Below are positions 36,313 to 44,221 of a DNA stretch of 64,000 bases, piece after piece (within the stretch, counting starts at the first letter, position 1; each line of letters opens with the position of its first letter). The stretch is from assembly GCA_903926465.1 (NCBI GenBank), contig CAIYJE010000126.1, forward strand, positions 62,001 to 126,000, read 5' to 3'. Under the pieces are notes generated by a model. It had not been told where the DNA came from. It was given only the letters and a program-made list of their open reading frames with translations, and ran no database searches. Source of the stretch: an uncultured Planctomycetales bacterium. GTDB taxonomy: Bacteria; Planctomycetota; Planctomycetia; Isosphaerales; Isosphaeraceae. The translations under genes were made by a program, and so were the position numbers.

Positions 36313-36852
36313 ATGGCTGGGAAACCTCGCAATCGAATGGAACTGAGACGGCAGTACGACGCAGCCGAACCACTCGATCCTATGGAGGACGAGAACGAAG
36401 AAGTTGTGGGCGATGCCGAAGACGGCGAAGATGAGCCGAAACCTCGGAAAAAGGCCAAGGCTGCACCCAAGAAGCCCAAGGCGACCAAGGCTGTCAAGCC
36501 GGCCGCCCGCATGCGAATCGTCTGGCAGGTTGTGAACGACGCCTTCAAAACGGTGGGAACCTTTGAGTTCACGCAAAAAGAGGCGGCTGAGGCCCGGGCG
36601 GCAGAACTGACCGCACGCGGTAAAGGCACGCACTTCGTTCAGAAGGTCAAAGAAGCGATGGCGGACGATGCGCCTGGACTGGGCGCTGTGATTCCACGAA
36701 CAGCCGAAACGGCTGCCGTGGCCACTGCCAAGCCGGCCAAACGCTCGACCAAGGCATCTGCGGTTGTCGAAGATGAGATCGTCGAGGACGAGGAATTTGA
36801 GGACGAGGAAGACGAAGAGGAAGAAGAAGAGGAAGAAGAAGACGACGAGTGA
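36313..36852 (+). CDS. Uncharacterised Lys-rich/acidic-tail protein with central SPOR-like fold
   Basis: 179 residues. Three parts: an N-terminal basic segment rich in Lys, Pro and Ala (KPRKKAKAAPKKPKATKA), a central ~60-residue domain (RIVWQVVNDAFKTVGTFEFTQKEAAEARAAELTARGKGTHFVQKVKE), and a tail of nearly 30 acidic residues. The central part looks like a small alpha/beta unit, possibly SPOR-like, but is not recognised with confidence. The charge layout recalls nucleic-acid-binding or histone-chaperone-like proteins of planctomycetes. GGAGG upstream supports ATG 36313. A strong terminator follows. Confidence 0.7.
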   Translation: MAGKPRNRMELRRQYDAAEPLDPMEDENEEVVGDAEDGEDEPKPRKKAKAAPKKPKATKAVKPAARMRIVWQVVNDAFKTVGTFEFTQKEAAEARAAELTARGKGTHFVQKVKEAMADDAPGLGAVIPRTAETAAVATAKPAKRSTKASAVVEDEIVEDEEFEDEEDEEEEEEEEEDDE

Positions 36853-36891
36853 TTTTCGTTCATCCGATCTCCTTCCCGCTCTGCTGCACTC

Positions 36892-36920
36892 AACCCCGGC
36901 CACCTGGCTGGGGTTTTTTT
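36892..36920 (+). terminator. Rho-independent terminator
   Basis: An 11-bp stem (36892-36902 with 36905-36915, one wobble) and a T tract to 36920. It terminates the acidic-tail gene. Confidence 0.85.
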
Positions 36921-37057
36921 ATCGATGAGCCTGGGCAGAGCCCTTCTCAAACCAATACGGGCTCTGAACCGCGACGGCACCTGTCCCAGGGTCTGGCAGG
37001 GCTTGAGTACCACCGTCGCGACTGGGTGGAGTGTGAAGCAATTCCTTCAGGACAATA

Positions 37058-37087
37058 AAAAAACCCGGCACAAAGGCCGGGTTTTTT
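37058..37087 (-). terminator. Bidirectional-looking terminator after tRNA-Ile
   Basis: AAACCCGGC (37061-37069) pairs with GCCGGGTTT (37076-37084), with A and T runs on the outer sides. It lies 2 bp past the tRNA-Ile 3' end on the minus strand. Confidence 0.85.
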
Positions 37088-37089
37088 AA

Positions 37090-37163
37090 TGGGCACACGA
37101 AGATTCGAACTTCGGACCTCACCCTTATCAGGGGTGCGCTCTAGCCAACTGAGCTATGCGCCC
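37090..37163 (-). tRNA. tRNA-Ile (GAT)
   Basis: 74 nt. The acceptor stem pairs GGGCGCA with TGTGCCC (one G-U). The anticodon loop CTGATAA gives anticodon GAT. The T-loop TTCGAAT is intact, CCA is not encoded, and the discriminator is A. This locus is a single tRNA, not part of an rRNA spacer. Confidence 0.97.
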
Positions 37164-37185
37164 TGCTCGTTGCTTGATAGGTCAT

Positions 37186-37213
37186 ATAGTAACGTCTTGG
37201 CCGACAACGTCAA
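37186..37213 (-). promoter_or_regulatory. Promoter of tRNA-Ile
   Basis: On the minus strand TTGACG (37213-37208) is followed after 16 bases by TACTAT (37191-37186), about 22 bp before the tRNA 5' end. Confidence 0.6.
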
Positions 37214-37273
37214 CTACCTGCCGGCGTGAGTTTCCAGGAAACATGACAACGCGGAACGTCTTTGATGTCAGGC

Positions 37274-37303
37274 TTGACGCGGCGGTACACTTAAAGATAT
37301 ACT
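37274..37303 (+). promoter_or_regulatory. Promoter of tRNA-Phe
   Basis: TTGACG at 37274-37279, an 18-bp spacer and TATACT at 37298-37303. The tRNA begins 10 bp further on. Confidence 0.75.
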
Positions 37304-37312
37304 TTGAGCACT

Positions 37313-37385
37313 GGGTAGGTAGCTCAGCTGGTAGAGCACGCGACTGAAAATCGCGCGGTCACCGGTTCGATTCCGGTCCTGCCCA
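37313..37385 (+). tRNA. tRNA-Phe (GAA)
   Basis: 73 nt. The acceptor stem pairs GGGTAGG with CCTGCCC (one G-U). The anticodon loop CTGAAAA gives anticodon GAA, the T-loop is TTCGATT, the discriminator is A, and CCA is not encoded. A good promoter and terminator flank it. Confidence 0.97.
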
Positions 37386-37393
37386 CTACGAAG

Positions 37394-37424
37394 AAAGCCA
37401 CAGGTTTAACCTGTGGCTTTTTTT
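37394..37424 (+). terminator. Terminator of tRNA-Phe
   Basis: A perfect 11-bp stem (37394-37404 with 37410-37420), loop TTTAA and a T tract to 37424. Confidence 0.92.
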
Positions 37425-37521
37425 GTTTGCCTGGCGATCTAGCTCAAAGGCAGTTCCAGACTCTGGATCGCCTCAAGGCTCTTCATTTCAGGACGTTGGA
37501 TCTTGTGGCTTAATCTTGAAA

Positions 37522-37555
37522 ACTGAAAGCCTGGTGAAATCACCAGGCTTTCAGT
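37522..37555 (-). terminator. Terminator of the 116-aa hypothetical gene
   Basis: A perfect 15-bp stem (37522-37536 with 37541-37555) around AAAT, followed on the minus strand by TTTTC. It lies 6 bp past the stop at 37562. Confidence 0.8.
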
Positions 37556-37561
37556 GATGGC

Positions 37562-37912
37562 TCAGGCCCGGCCAATTTTCTGAAAAATACGTTCGAGGGC
37601 GCGAACAGCTTCCTCCAACCGGTGCCGATCTTCGTGGTAAAGGCCGCCCACTTCGCCTGGTAACCGGCGAACGGCTTCCGCAATTTGATCTTTTGCGCCC
37701 TGAATCTGGGCGGTTGTGCGTGGGTCCAGCGAAGTGCCGGCACTTTCGAGAGCGGAAATTTTTTCGCTCCAGGTCTTCAGTAACAATTCCCAGTGAGCAC
37801 GTTCACCCACGTGAACCCGCTGGGGATAGCTCGGATTGAAACGCGGGTCCTGAGCCAGACGGTCCGAATTCTCCACATGCTCCACGACGGCAACTCCCCA
37901 CAAACAAGTCAA
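37562..37912 (-). CDS. Uncharacterised small helical protein
   Basis: Up to 116 residues; the start is unsure. A TTG at 37912 is the earliest, and a GTG about 8 codons in (V-E-H-V-E-N) is a good alternative. The sequence is helical and charged: ERAHWELLLKTWSEKISALES and the repetitive IAEAVRRLPGEVGGLYHEDRHRLEEAVRALERIF. No domain recognised and no membrane segment. A perfect terminator hairpin just after the stop supports it as a real gene. Confidence 0.55.
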   Translation of the reverse strand: MTCLWGVAVVEHVENSDRLAQDPRFNPSYPQRVHVGERAHWELLLKTWSEKISALESAGTSLDPRTTAQIQGAKDQIAEAVRRLPGEVGGLYHEDRHRLEEAVRALERIFQKIGRA

Positions 37913-38004
37913 TTCACGCAGGCGGTTCGCTGGACTTTCCCGCTAGAAATGGTAGCGGGGCCAGAGATCATGAGTCTAGATCGGACACAGGGGATTCTGC
38001 CGGT

Positions 38005-38514
38005 TCAGGATTTTTCAAGACTTGGCAGTTCGTTGTGGAGCCCCGCCAGAACCTTTCCGGTGATATTCCCCAATGGATCACGTTCGACCAGGGCCCAGCC
38101 TGGTAATTCACCATCTCGGTCGGAATCAAACCCCTCGTCCAGCGTATGAACGGCGCTGAAGACAGACTGGTAGGCGATGAATCGAGCGAGTTGGGCAATG
38201 TCGCTGGGGTCGGCTCCAGAGTCGAGAATTCGGGCCAGAGCCACACCCGCGCTGGAAAAGGGGCCTTCGGGATTATCTTCCGAATCCTCAACCAGGTTCG
38301 TGATCCACAACTCAGAATCACGCCAACTGTTGATCGAATCAGACCACAGGTGCCGCATCAGCAGCAACCGACTGACCTGCGGCAGGTGATCGCGCAACTG
38401 ACGGCGAGCCCACGCTTCGGGGTCTGGACAATCGAGTTCTGCCAGGGTCGCTATCAGTTTTTCGGCCTCGGCTCGGTGCGTTTCATCGAGTGCTACTAAC
38501 CACTTCGCGGACAT
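38005..38514 (-). CDS. Uncharacterised helical protein
   Basis: 169 residues from ATG 38514. Helix-rich with Trp-Ala-Arg-Arg patterns (DPEAWARRQLRDHLPQVSRLLLMRHLW) and a possible acidic loop (EDSEDNPEGPF). It also contains DSDRDGELPGWALVERDPLGNITG, which loosely resembles a calcium-binding Asp-rich loop. Not recognised as a family. Its first 32 bp overlap the 3' end of the glycosyltransferase gene upstream on the same strand, so expression is probably coupled. Confidence 0.55.
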   Translation of the reverse strand: MSAKWLVALDETHRAEAEKLIATLAELDCPDPEAWARRQLRDHLPQVSRLLLMRHLWSDSINSWRDSELWITNLVEDSEDNPEGPFSSAGVALARILDSGADPSDIAQLARFIAYQSVFSAVHTLDEGFDSDRDGELPGWALVERDPLGNITGKVLAGLHNELPSLEKS

Positions 38515-40141
38515 GAGAATCCTCTGGACCAGAGTCACTACCGGGTTGTTGTGGGGCGGGGTATTGCTGAGCGGTGGAACGGGCTGGCAAGCCTGCGGTG
38601 GAGATAACTCTGACACGAGCAGGTCGCCCCTCATGGCCAGGCACCCAGTACACGCGTTCGTGCAGGGGTCCTAGTAACAATTGCTGCTGGGCCAGCCAGG
38701 TGCCGAGATCGGTCTCGGGAACCGCGGGTGAGTCAAAAATCACAAAAGAGTTCAGTTGATGATCTGGCCCAGAGGCTTTGTTGGGCAATGGGGTCCGCTG
38801 CCGACCAGAAGAATAGATCGCCTGATTGCAAAGGTAGAGCGCAACGTCCGGATTCAAAGAATCCCAGGGCTGTATTCCAAGATCCCATCTGAGGCAAATG
38901 ATCGGCTCTTGGCCCAAAGACGGCCAGAAAGCTTGGGCGAACTCTCTGGCCCCCAGTTCTCGTGCGGTTCGTGCCGGTCGGAGATAGTCGGGAATGAGCG
39001 GAAGTACCCCAACCAGGACCAGGGCAACAGATAGAACTCCAGCCAAACGATGTCTGCGGTTCCTGTTCTGACTTAACCTTATCAGAATTTGGTTTCCGCC
39101 GAGCACCATCAGTACACAAACACAGGGAACGAGGTGCTGAACCACACGCGCCCGGGCGCCATACGGGTATCGACCCGCCAGCGCGGCGATGAGGGTGAAC
39201 GCAAAAGGGGCCAGGAATAAACCGAGTAGAGCCCAGCGACGACGCCTGTATAGCGCCCAAGCCCCGACGCCGGCCAGCACCAGGGCCGGCAGACTCACTT
39301 CCGGCCCGTCGCCGGCAGGGAACGCGAATAACGGGCCGGTATGCGCTTTCCACAACCACGCAAGAAACGAACCCGCCCCCTGCCAGCGTGGCAATCCCTC
39401 GGCCCAGAATTCGGTCATACCAGAAGACCCGGCCGACTCGGTCTGGGCGGAAGCGGCCAGCATTTGTAACCCGCAGAAGCTCAACCCCACACTCAGACCC
39501 AGCCCGACCAGTTTCAAGCGAGTGCCAGACTCAGCCTGGGGCCATTTCTTCAGAAAGACCACCACGGCCGAACCCGCCAGGACGAAGATCGAGGGATAAG
39601 AAACCGAAAGAAACAGGGGCGCAAGTACAATCAGCAGGCCTAGCGACCTCGGTTGGGACCGACCCGAACGAATGGCCAGCGCCGACAGACCCAGGGTCCA
39701 GGTTGCCACGGCCAGGTCCGTGGCATACGGCTTCACCTCGGAAGCAAGCCGAATGGGGTGATAGGACACCGCAAGCATCAGCACGGCAAACCAGGCCAGT
39801 CGTCTGGGCATGGTCGCCCGCGCCAGCAGGCTCATGCCCAGCAAACTCCCGATCCCGGAGAGCAGGGGGGCCAACCGTAGGCTCCACTCATGGAAGCCGG
39901 CCAGCGAAACCACGGCCTTTTCCACCCAGAGAAAACCAATCGGGCAGACCTGGTGATAATCAAGCGCGTTCAGTAACTCAAGCCAGCCTCGCCTGGGCAA
40001 GTTAATGGCGAGAAACGCCTCGTTCCACCAAAGCGGGGAATTGAGCGCGTATCGAAAAACACGCAGCAAAATTCCCAGGCCCACGCACAATATGAGCGGC
40101 GTGGCCCATCGGTTACTTCTGGAAACGTTGCAGATGTTCAC
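38483..40141 (-). CDS. GT39/ArnT-like membrane glycosyltransferase
   Basis: 552 residues with about 11 predicted helices. The first loop has WWNEAFLAINLPRRGW, a place where this superfamily keeps an acidic (D/E) catalytic residue after a tryptophan. HQVCPIGFLWVEK and the following helices fit the ArnT/PMT fold, which transfers a sugar from a polyprenol carrier to an acceptor outside the membrane. The GTG start at 40141 overlaps the kdsB stop by 4 bp (GTGA). Pairing with kdsB suggests a role in lipid A or LPS decoration, which remains inference. Confidence 0.75.
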   Translation of the reverse strand: MNICNVSRSNRWATPLILCVGLGILLRVFRYALNSPLWWNEAFLAINLPRRGWLELLNALDYHQVCPIGFLWVEKAVVSLAGFHEWSLRLAPLLSGIGSLLGMSLLARATMPRRLAWFAVLMLAVSYHPIRLASEVKPYATDLAVATWTLGLSALAIRSGRSQPRSLGLLIVLAPLFLSVSYPSIFVLAGSAVVVFLKKWPQAESGTRLKLVGLGLSVGLSFCGLQMLAASAQTESAGSSGMTEFWAEGLPRWQGAGSFLAWLWKAHTGPLFAFPAGDGPEVSLPALVLAGVGAWALYRRRRWALLGLFLAPFAFTLIAALAGRYPYGARARVVQHLVPCVCVLMVLGGNQILIRLSQNRNRRHRLAGVLSVALVLVGVLPLIPDYLRPARTARELGAREFAQAFWPSLGQEPIICLRWDLGIQPWDSLNPDVALYLCNQAIYSSGRQRTPLPNKASGPDHQLNSFVIFDSPAVPETDLGTWLAQQQLLLGPLHERVYWVPGHEGRPARVRVISTAGLPARSTAQQYPAPQQPGSDSGPEDSHVREVVSSTR

Positions 40142-40884
40142 AAGGGATGCCGCCGTTGCCAACGTTCCACAAACCGCCGGTAATCTTCGGGCGTATCCAC
40201 TCCCACGCTGGGCTCATCCACCACGCCGATGGCAATGGGGTATCCCGCCTCCAGCACTCGCAACTGCTCAAGCTTCTCGGTTCCCTCAAGTGGAGAGGGG
40301 GCCAGGGTTGTGAGCTTGAGTAGAAACTCGCGTCGGTACACGTACAGGCCAAGGTGCAAGTAGCCAAGCGGACCGCTCACTGGCGGCCCATCACGATGAA
40401 ACGGGATTGGGCTGCGTGAGAAATAAAGAGCCCGGCCGTTCTGGCCGATGACCGCTTTCACGCAACCAGGGTTTTCGAAAATCGAGGCATCTTGGATGGG
40501 GGTGGCCAGAGTGGCCATGGGAGCGTCCGGGTCTCTGAGCAAAACCTCAACCGCTCGATCAATGATCCCGCCGGGCAGTTCCGGCTCGTCCCCTTGGACA
40601 TTAACGATGATGTCTGCGTTCTCGAACCGTGCGGCGACCTCGGCCACGCGATCGGTACCGCTGGGATGATCGGCCCTGGTTAGCATGGCCTCACCGCCAA
40701 AGGCTTCAACCGCCTCAACGATTCTGTGATCGTCTGTGGCCACCACGATACGGGTGGGACGCAGGGCGGTTCGCACCTGTTCCACGACGTGCTGGATCAG
40801 GGGCCGACCTGTCTCAGACAGGAGGGGTTTACCGGGCAGCCGAGTAGAGCCAAGCCGCGCTGGGATCACAGCCAAGATTTCCAT
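40138..40884 (-). CDS. kdsB: 3-deoxy-manno-octulosonate cytidylyltransferase
   Basis: 248 residues. Activates Kdo as CMP-Kdo for LPS assembly. It opens LAVIPARLGSTRLPGKPLL (the signature of the CTP-binding loop) and has VVATDDHRIVEAVEAFGGE, NVQGDEPELP and YLHLGLYVYRREFLL in the usual order. Length matches the family. The C-terminus SVGVDTPEDYRRF is standard. The glycosyltransferase downstream is coupled by a 4-bp overlap. Confidence 0.96.
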   Translation of the reverse strand: MEILAVIPARLGSTRLPGKPLLSETGRPLIQHVVEQVRTALRPTRIVVATDDHRIVEAVEAFGGEAMLTRADHPSGTDRVAEVAARFENADIIVNVQGDEPELPGGIIDRAVEVLLRDPDAPMATLATPIQDASIFENPGCVKAVIGQNGRALYFSRSPIPFHRDGPPVSGPLGYLHLGLYVYRREFLLKLTTLAPSPLEGTEKLEQLRVLEAGYPIAIGVVDEPSVGVDTPEDYRRFVERWQRRHPL

Positions 40885-40907
40885 GGTCTGAGCAGACCTC
40901 CCTGGCT

Positions 40908-41222
40908 TCAGTCGAGTGTTTCAGTCACGCCGGATTTCCAGAAAGAGACCGGACGGGCGGTTATCATACGAGTTTCAGAGGTCTCGACAAGGCGACGACC
41001 AAAGTCAGGCGGCTCGATAGATTCAGGAAACGACTCAGACGCCGGTGGAAAGTTGGCCCGTTCCGGCAGAGTCGACCAGGCAAACTCTGGCCTGGGCTGG
41101 GCCCGGCCCAGTAGGATGCTTTTCCGTTCTCGAGCCAGAGGCATAGGGACCAATCCACCCCGTGACTGGTCATTCGAGCTGAAAATTGCCGCTTTAACAA
41201 AATCCTGACGGAAACCCATCAT
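40908..41222 (-). CDS. Possible small uncharacterised protein
   Basis: Open for ~104 residues from ATG 41222, ending 23 bp before kdsB on the same strand and starting divergently across the first base of the SDR gene. The sequence is Pro/Arg/Ser-rich (SIEPPDFGRRLVETSETRM) with no domain recognised. It may be real because it fills an otherwise empty 336-bp gap in a dense region, but codon usage was not computed. Support is weak. Confidence 0.35.
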   Translation of the reverse strand: MMGFRQDFVKAAIFSSNDQSRGGLVPMPLARERKSILLGRAQPRPEFAWSTLPERANFPPASESFPESIEPPDFGRRLVETSETRMITARPVSFWKSGVTETLD

Positions 41223-41958
41223 GTCCAAGACTCCCTGGCACACAGCCCTTGTCACCGGCGCGGGTAGCGGTGTCGGCCAAGCTGTGGCCCAGACCTTACA
41301 CTGCCGTGGACTTCAGGTTGCGCTGGTGGGCCGCCAGCTTGAGAAGCTTCAGGAGACTGCTAAACTCCTGGGCGGCCCTTCCGAGCGCGTACTGATTGAG
41401 GCCTGCGATGTATCTGACCGCAAGGCTCTGGGTGAGTCGATTGCTCGAATCGAGAAAGCGTTTGGCTCGATTGATGTCCTGGTTTCAAACGCTGGAATCA
41501 ATGTTCCAAAACGAACCCTTGAGCAGCTCGATCCCGCCGACTGGGACCGCATGATTGCCACGAACCTCACCGGTTCGTTCAATCTGGCCCACTTCGTTTT
41601 GCCTGGAATGCGATCCCGAGGGCGTGGCCTGGTGGTGCAGATCTGCTCGGTCTCTGGCCTGCGGTCCAGCCCGCTGGGTGGAGCTGGTTACTCGGCCTCC
41701 AAGTTCGGTCAGGCCGCACTCGGGATTTGCCTGGGCCGCGAAGAGCGATCTCGCGGAATCAAATCCACCGTAATCTACCCAGGCGAGATCAATACCCCAA
41801 TTCTTGAGCACCGGCCAGTACCGGTTTCCGCGGAACGCAAGGCGCTGATCTTGCAACCAGAAGACGTTGCCTCGGCCGTGGGCTTTGCCGTCGATCTGCC
41901 ACAACACGCCTCGGTTCCCGAACTCGTCCTGATGCCGGCCGGCGACGACTGGGTCTGA
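41221..41958 (+). CDS. Short-chain dehydrogenase/reductase (FabG-like)
   Basis: 245 residues. An SDR with an NAD(P)-binding loop (TALVTGAGSGVGQAV), the NAG motif in VLVSNAGINVP, and the catalytic Ser, Tyr and Lys in SVSGLRSSPLGGAGYSASKFGQ. PGEINTP follows. The substrate is unknown; similar proteins reduce 3-oxoacyl-ACP or other ketones. Complete in all catalytic residues, in contrast to the SDR-like gene at 47578. Confidence 0.88.
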   Translation: MSKTPWHTALVTGAGSGVGQAVAQTLHCRGLQVALVGRQLEKLQETAKLLGGPSERVLIEACDVSDRKALGESIARIEKAFGSIDVLVSNAGINVPKRTLEQLDPADWDRMIATNLTGSFNLAHFVLPGMRSRGRGLVVQICSVSGLRSSPLGGAGYSASKFGQAALGICLGREERSRGIKSTVIYPGEINTPILEHRPVPVSAERKALILQPEDVASAVGFAVDLPQHASVPELVLMPAGDDWV

Positions 41959-42077
41959 GCCGTTCGTACTTCTTGGGAATTTGCCGACCCAAAGCCTCAG
42001 GCAAGCTCGATGTACGGGCAAGTAGACATCAGTTCAAAAACTGAGGGTCCTCTCGCCAATGCTCGAGCTTGTTTATC

Positions 42078-42101
42078 CGAACCTGACAAACGGCAGGTTC
42101 G
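42078..42101 (-). terminator. Hairpin after the ABC gene
   Basis: CGAACCTG (42078-42085) pairs with CAGGTTCG (42094-42101), 6 bp past the stop of the minus-strand gene. The minus-strand sequence after it (GATAAAC) is not T-rich, so efficiency is uncertain. Confidence 0.5.
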
Positions 42102-42106
42102 CCGCT

Positions 42107-44122
42107 TTAGCTCAGGGTGCCCAGTTCGGCTTCATTGGCAGCGTACGGGTTAAATTCCAGATACTGGATATGCCGGTAGAGCTTGCTCTGCGTTTGCAAG
42201 TCACGGGGATGGCCCAGCGTTTCCAGCTTGCCATTGTGAATCACCAAAACCAGGTCGCACTTGCGAATGGTGGAAAGCCGGTGTGGCAGGAAGATCAGGG
42301 TTCGCCCCTTGGAGATCCGTTCGATCGTATCATCCATCAGGTGCCTGACCGCCTCGTCCACCGGCGTATGAGGCTCTTCGATAATCAAGATTGATGGGTC
42401 ATGCAGCAAAGCGCGGGCGAGCGCGATCCGGAACTGCTGATCCAGCGGTAATGGATGCCCAAGGGGACCAATCAGCGTGTCATACCCCTGAGGAAGCTGC
42501 TGGATGAAATGGTGCGCATGGGCCAGTTTTGCGGCTTCGATCACCTTGGGAGCCGTGAAGCTCGGGTTCCCAAGCCCGACGTTATTCATTACCGAGTCGC
42601 TAAAGACATAGTCTGCCTGGAAGATCAGCCCCACCTGGGCTCGCAAAGATTCCAAGGTCACGTCACGCAGGTTGATCGAGTCGATCAGAACGTTACCGCG
42701 AGTCGGGTCAAGCAGGCGGGGTATCAAACAGGCGAGCGCCTGCTTGGCGTCTTCGTCCAGGCTAAGCAAGGCAACCCGCGTTCCGGCCGGTATTTTTGCA
42801 GTGAGTCCCTCCAGCAGGGCTCGGCCCGAGTGATCTTCCACGGCCACATCCACAAACTGGATCTCATGCTTCAAGGGCGGCAAGAAGCGGGCACCCACGG
42901 GCATCTGCAGGTCAGGCTTTCGCTCCATAAATGCCAGAATGGCTTGCGCAGCTCGGTCGGCAGTGGCCAACGTGCGAGTTCGGTAGAACCAGATTCGGAT
43001 CGGCCAGATTAGCATGGCAAGCAAACCGATCAAAACCAGGGCACTCGCCATCTCAATACGGCCCGTTAAAACCGAGTGGCAAAGCAACCCAAGCGCCAGA
43101 AAAGATGCGGCCGCAATCGCCAGGAAGACCCCAGGATGTTGACCCCGACTGCAGAGCAAGCGCCGCTCCTCAGTTGCCTGATATTCACCGAGATGCTGTT
43201 CAATACGCTCGTGATCCACCTTTTCCATGCCGAAAACACGCACCGTGCGAAGCATCGAAAGGTCTTCGTGCAGTTGAAGCAGCCCCACGGCCGCATCGCG
43301 GGTGACCTCATCTCCCTCACGCCTGCGAGAATGCAGCAGGGGAACCGCGGCAATCCAGACCAGGCCGCCGAGCGCCAGCAAGAAGATGGTCAGTGAAGGA
43401 GAAAGCACCAGCGCCATGGCAATTAACCCCACCACCAGTACAGGTGCCAGACCTCCATGAAGCAGGTCCGCCAGCAATCCGTCGCGAACCTCGTTCACAT
43501 CTCGTGTGAACAGATTGATTACCGGCCCCAACCCTTCACCTGGCAGCGAGGTCTGGCCCAGGCGATACATCTGGCGATGCAGTTGATTCCTCAAGGCACT
43601 GGCCGACTGAAGTGAAGCCTGTATCGCCAACCGGTTGCGAAGGCGGCCCACCAGGCCGATTAGCAACAGCAAGACCAGACCGGCAATCATCAGGCTGACC
43701 AGCGCCCCCTGATTCTCTCGAAGCGACCGGAATCGCATCACAAAGCCGTTCAGAATCCCACCCGCAATCCGGTGGAACGGATTCGGGTCAAACGTGGTGT
43801 CTGCCACAACCGGATACAGACCGGTCTCTGGAACGGTGAGCGAGAGTTTCTTGCCGCCGGTATCCACGGCGGCAAGCTCATCAACCAAGGGAAGCCGAAT
43901 TCGCAACCAGCTCGGCAATTGATCAAACTGAGCCGGCTGAAGATGAGCCGGCATCAGGCGGGTGACCCCTCTGTGATCGGCCAGATTCAAAATCAGGCCG
44001 ATTAGAGCCACCAGAATCAGCACAAGAACGGCCTGGAGCACCGCCAGTGCGCGAATCGTGACAAGCGAGCGTGACTGCGAGCCCATCAACTTGTAGGCAC
44101 GATTCAGGGCTACGGAATACAT
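42107..44122 (-). CDS. ABC transporter half-like protein with degenerate nucleotide-binding domain
   Basis: 671 residues. Six-helix exporter-type membrane domain (about 20-400) then an ABC domain (about 420-670). The ATPase motifs are abnormal. At the Walker A site (VALLSLDEDAKQALACL, about 450-466) the lysine is kept but every glycine of GxxGxGKS/T is gone. The signature LSGGQ reads LPLDQ. Walker B is ILIIEEP, with Glu for Asp. The Q-loop (IFQADYVFSDS) and the switch His (LPHRLST) remain. It may bind but not hydrolyse ATP, or pair with an active half. ATG 44122; a TTG at 44164 is less likely. ABC-2 permease lies upstream. Confidence 0.85.
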   Translation of the reverse strand: MYSVALNRAYKLMGSQSRSLVTIRALAVLQAVLVLILVALIGLILNLADHRGVTRLMPAHLQPAQFDQLPSWLRIRLPLVDELAAVDTGGKKLSLTVPETGLYPVVADTTFDPNPFHRIAGGILNGFVMRFRSLRENQGALVSLMIAGLVLLLLIGLVGRLRNRLAIQASLQSASALRNQLHRQMYRLGQTSLPGEGLGPVINLFTRDVNEVRDGLLADLLHGGLAPVLVVGLIAMALVLSPSLTIFLLALGGLVWIAAVPLLHSRRREGDEVTRDAAVGLLQLHEDLSMLRTVRVFGMEKVDHERIEQHLGEYQATEERRLLCSRGQHPGVFLAIAAASFLALGLLCHSVLTGRIEMASALVLIGLLAMLIWPIRIWFYRTRTLATADRAAQAILAFMERKPDLQMPVGARFLPPLKHEIQFVDVAVEDHSGRALLEGLTAKIPAGTRVALLSLDEDAKQALACLIPRLLDPTRGNVLIDSINLRDVTLESLRAQVGLIFQADYVFSDSVMNNVGLGNPSFTAPKVIEAAKLAHAHHFIQQLPQGYDTLIGPLGHPLPLDQQFRIALARALLHDPSILIIEEPHTPVDEAVRHLMDDTIERISKGRTLIFLPHRLSTIRKCDLVLVIHNGKLETLGHPRDLQTQSKLYRHIQYLEFNPYAANEAELGTLS

Positions 44123-44221
44123 GGCGGAAAACCCCGTAAGCTGAGCCCTGGCCAGGACCGTCAATCATGATTTGCCTGGCCTGATCTGCCCTCCTGTTTC
44201 CACCATCATCAAACCGAGACG

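Noticed and set aside
36292-36903. Minus-strand ORF rich in Phe and Leu
   Set aside because: It is the antisense of the acidic tail and Lys-rich segment, so its composition is an artefact.
43500-43560. Internal frameshift in the ABC protein as the cause of lost motifs
   Set aside because: The frame is open throughout and the membrane domain and Q-loop align in register, so the motif changes are substitutions.
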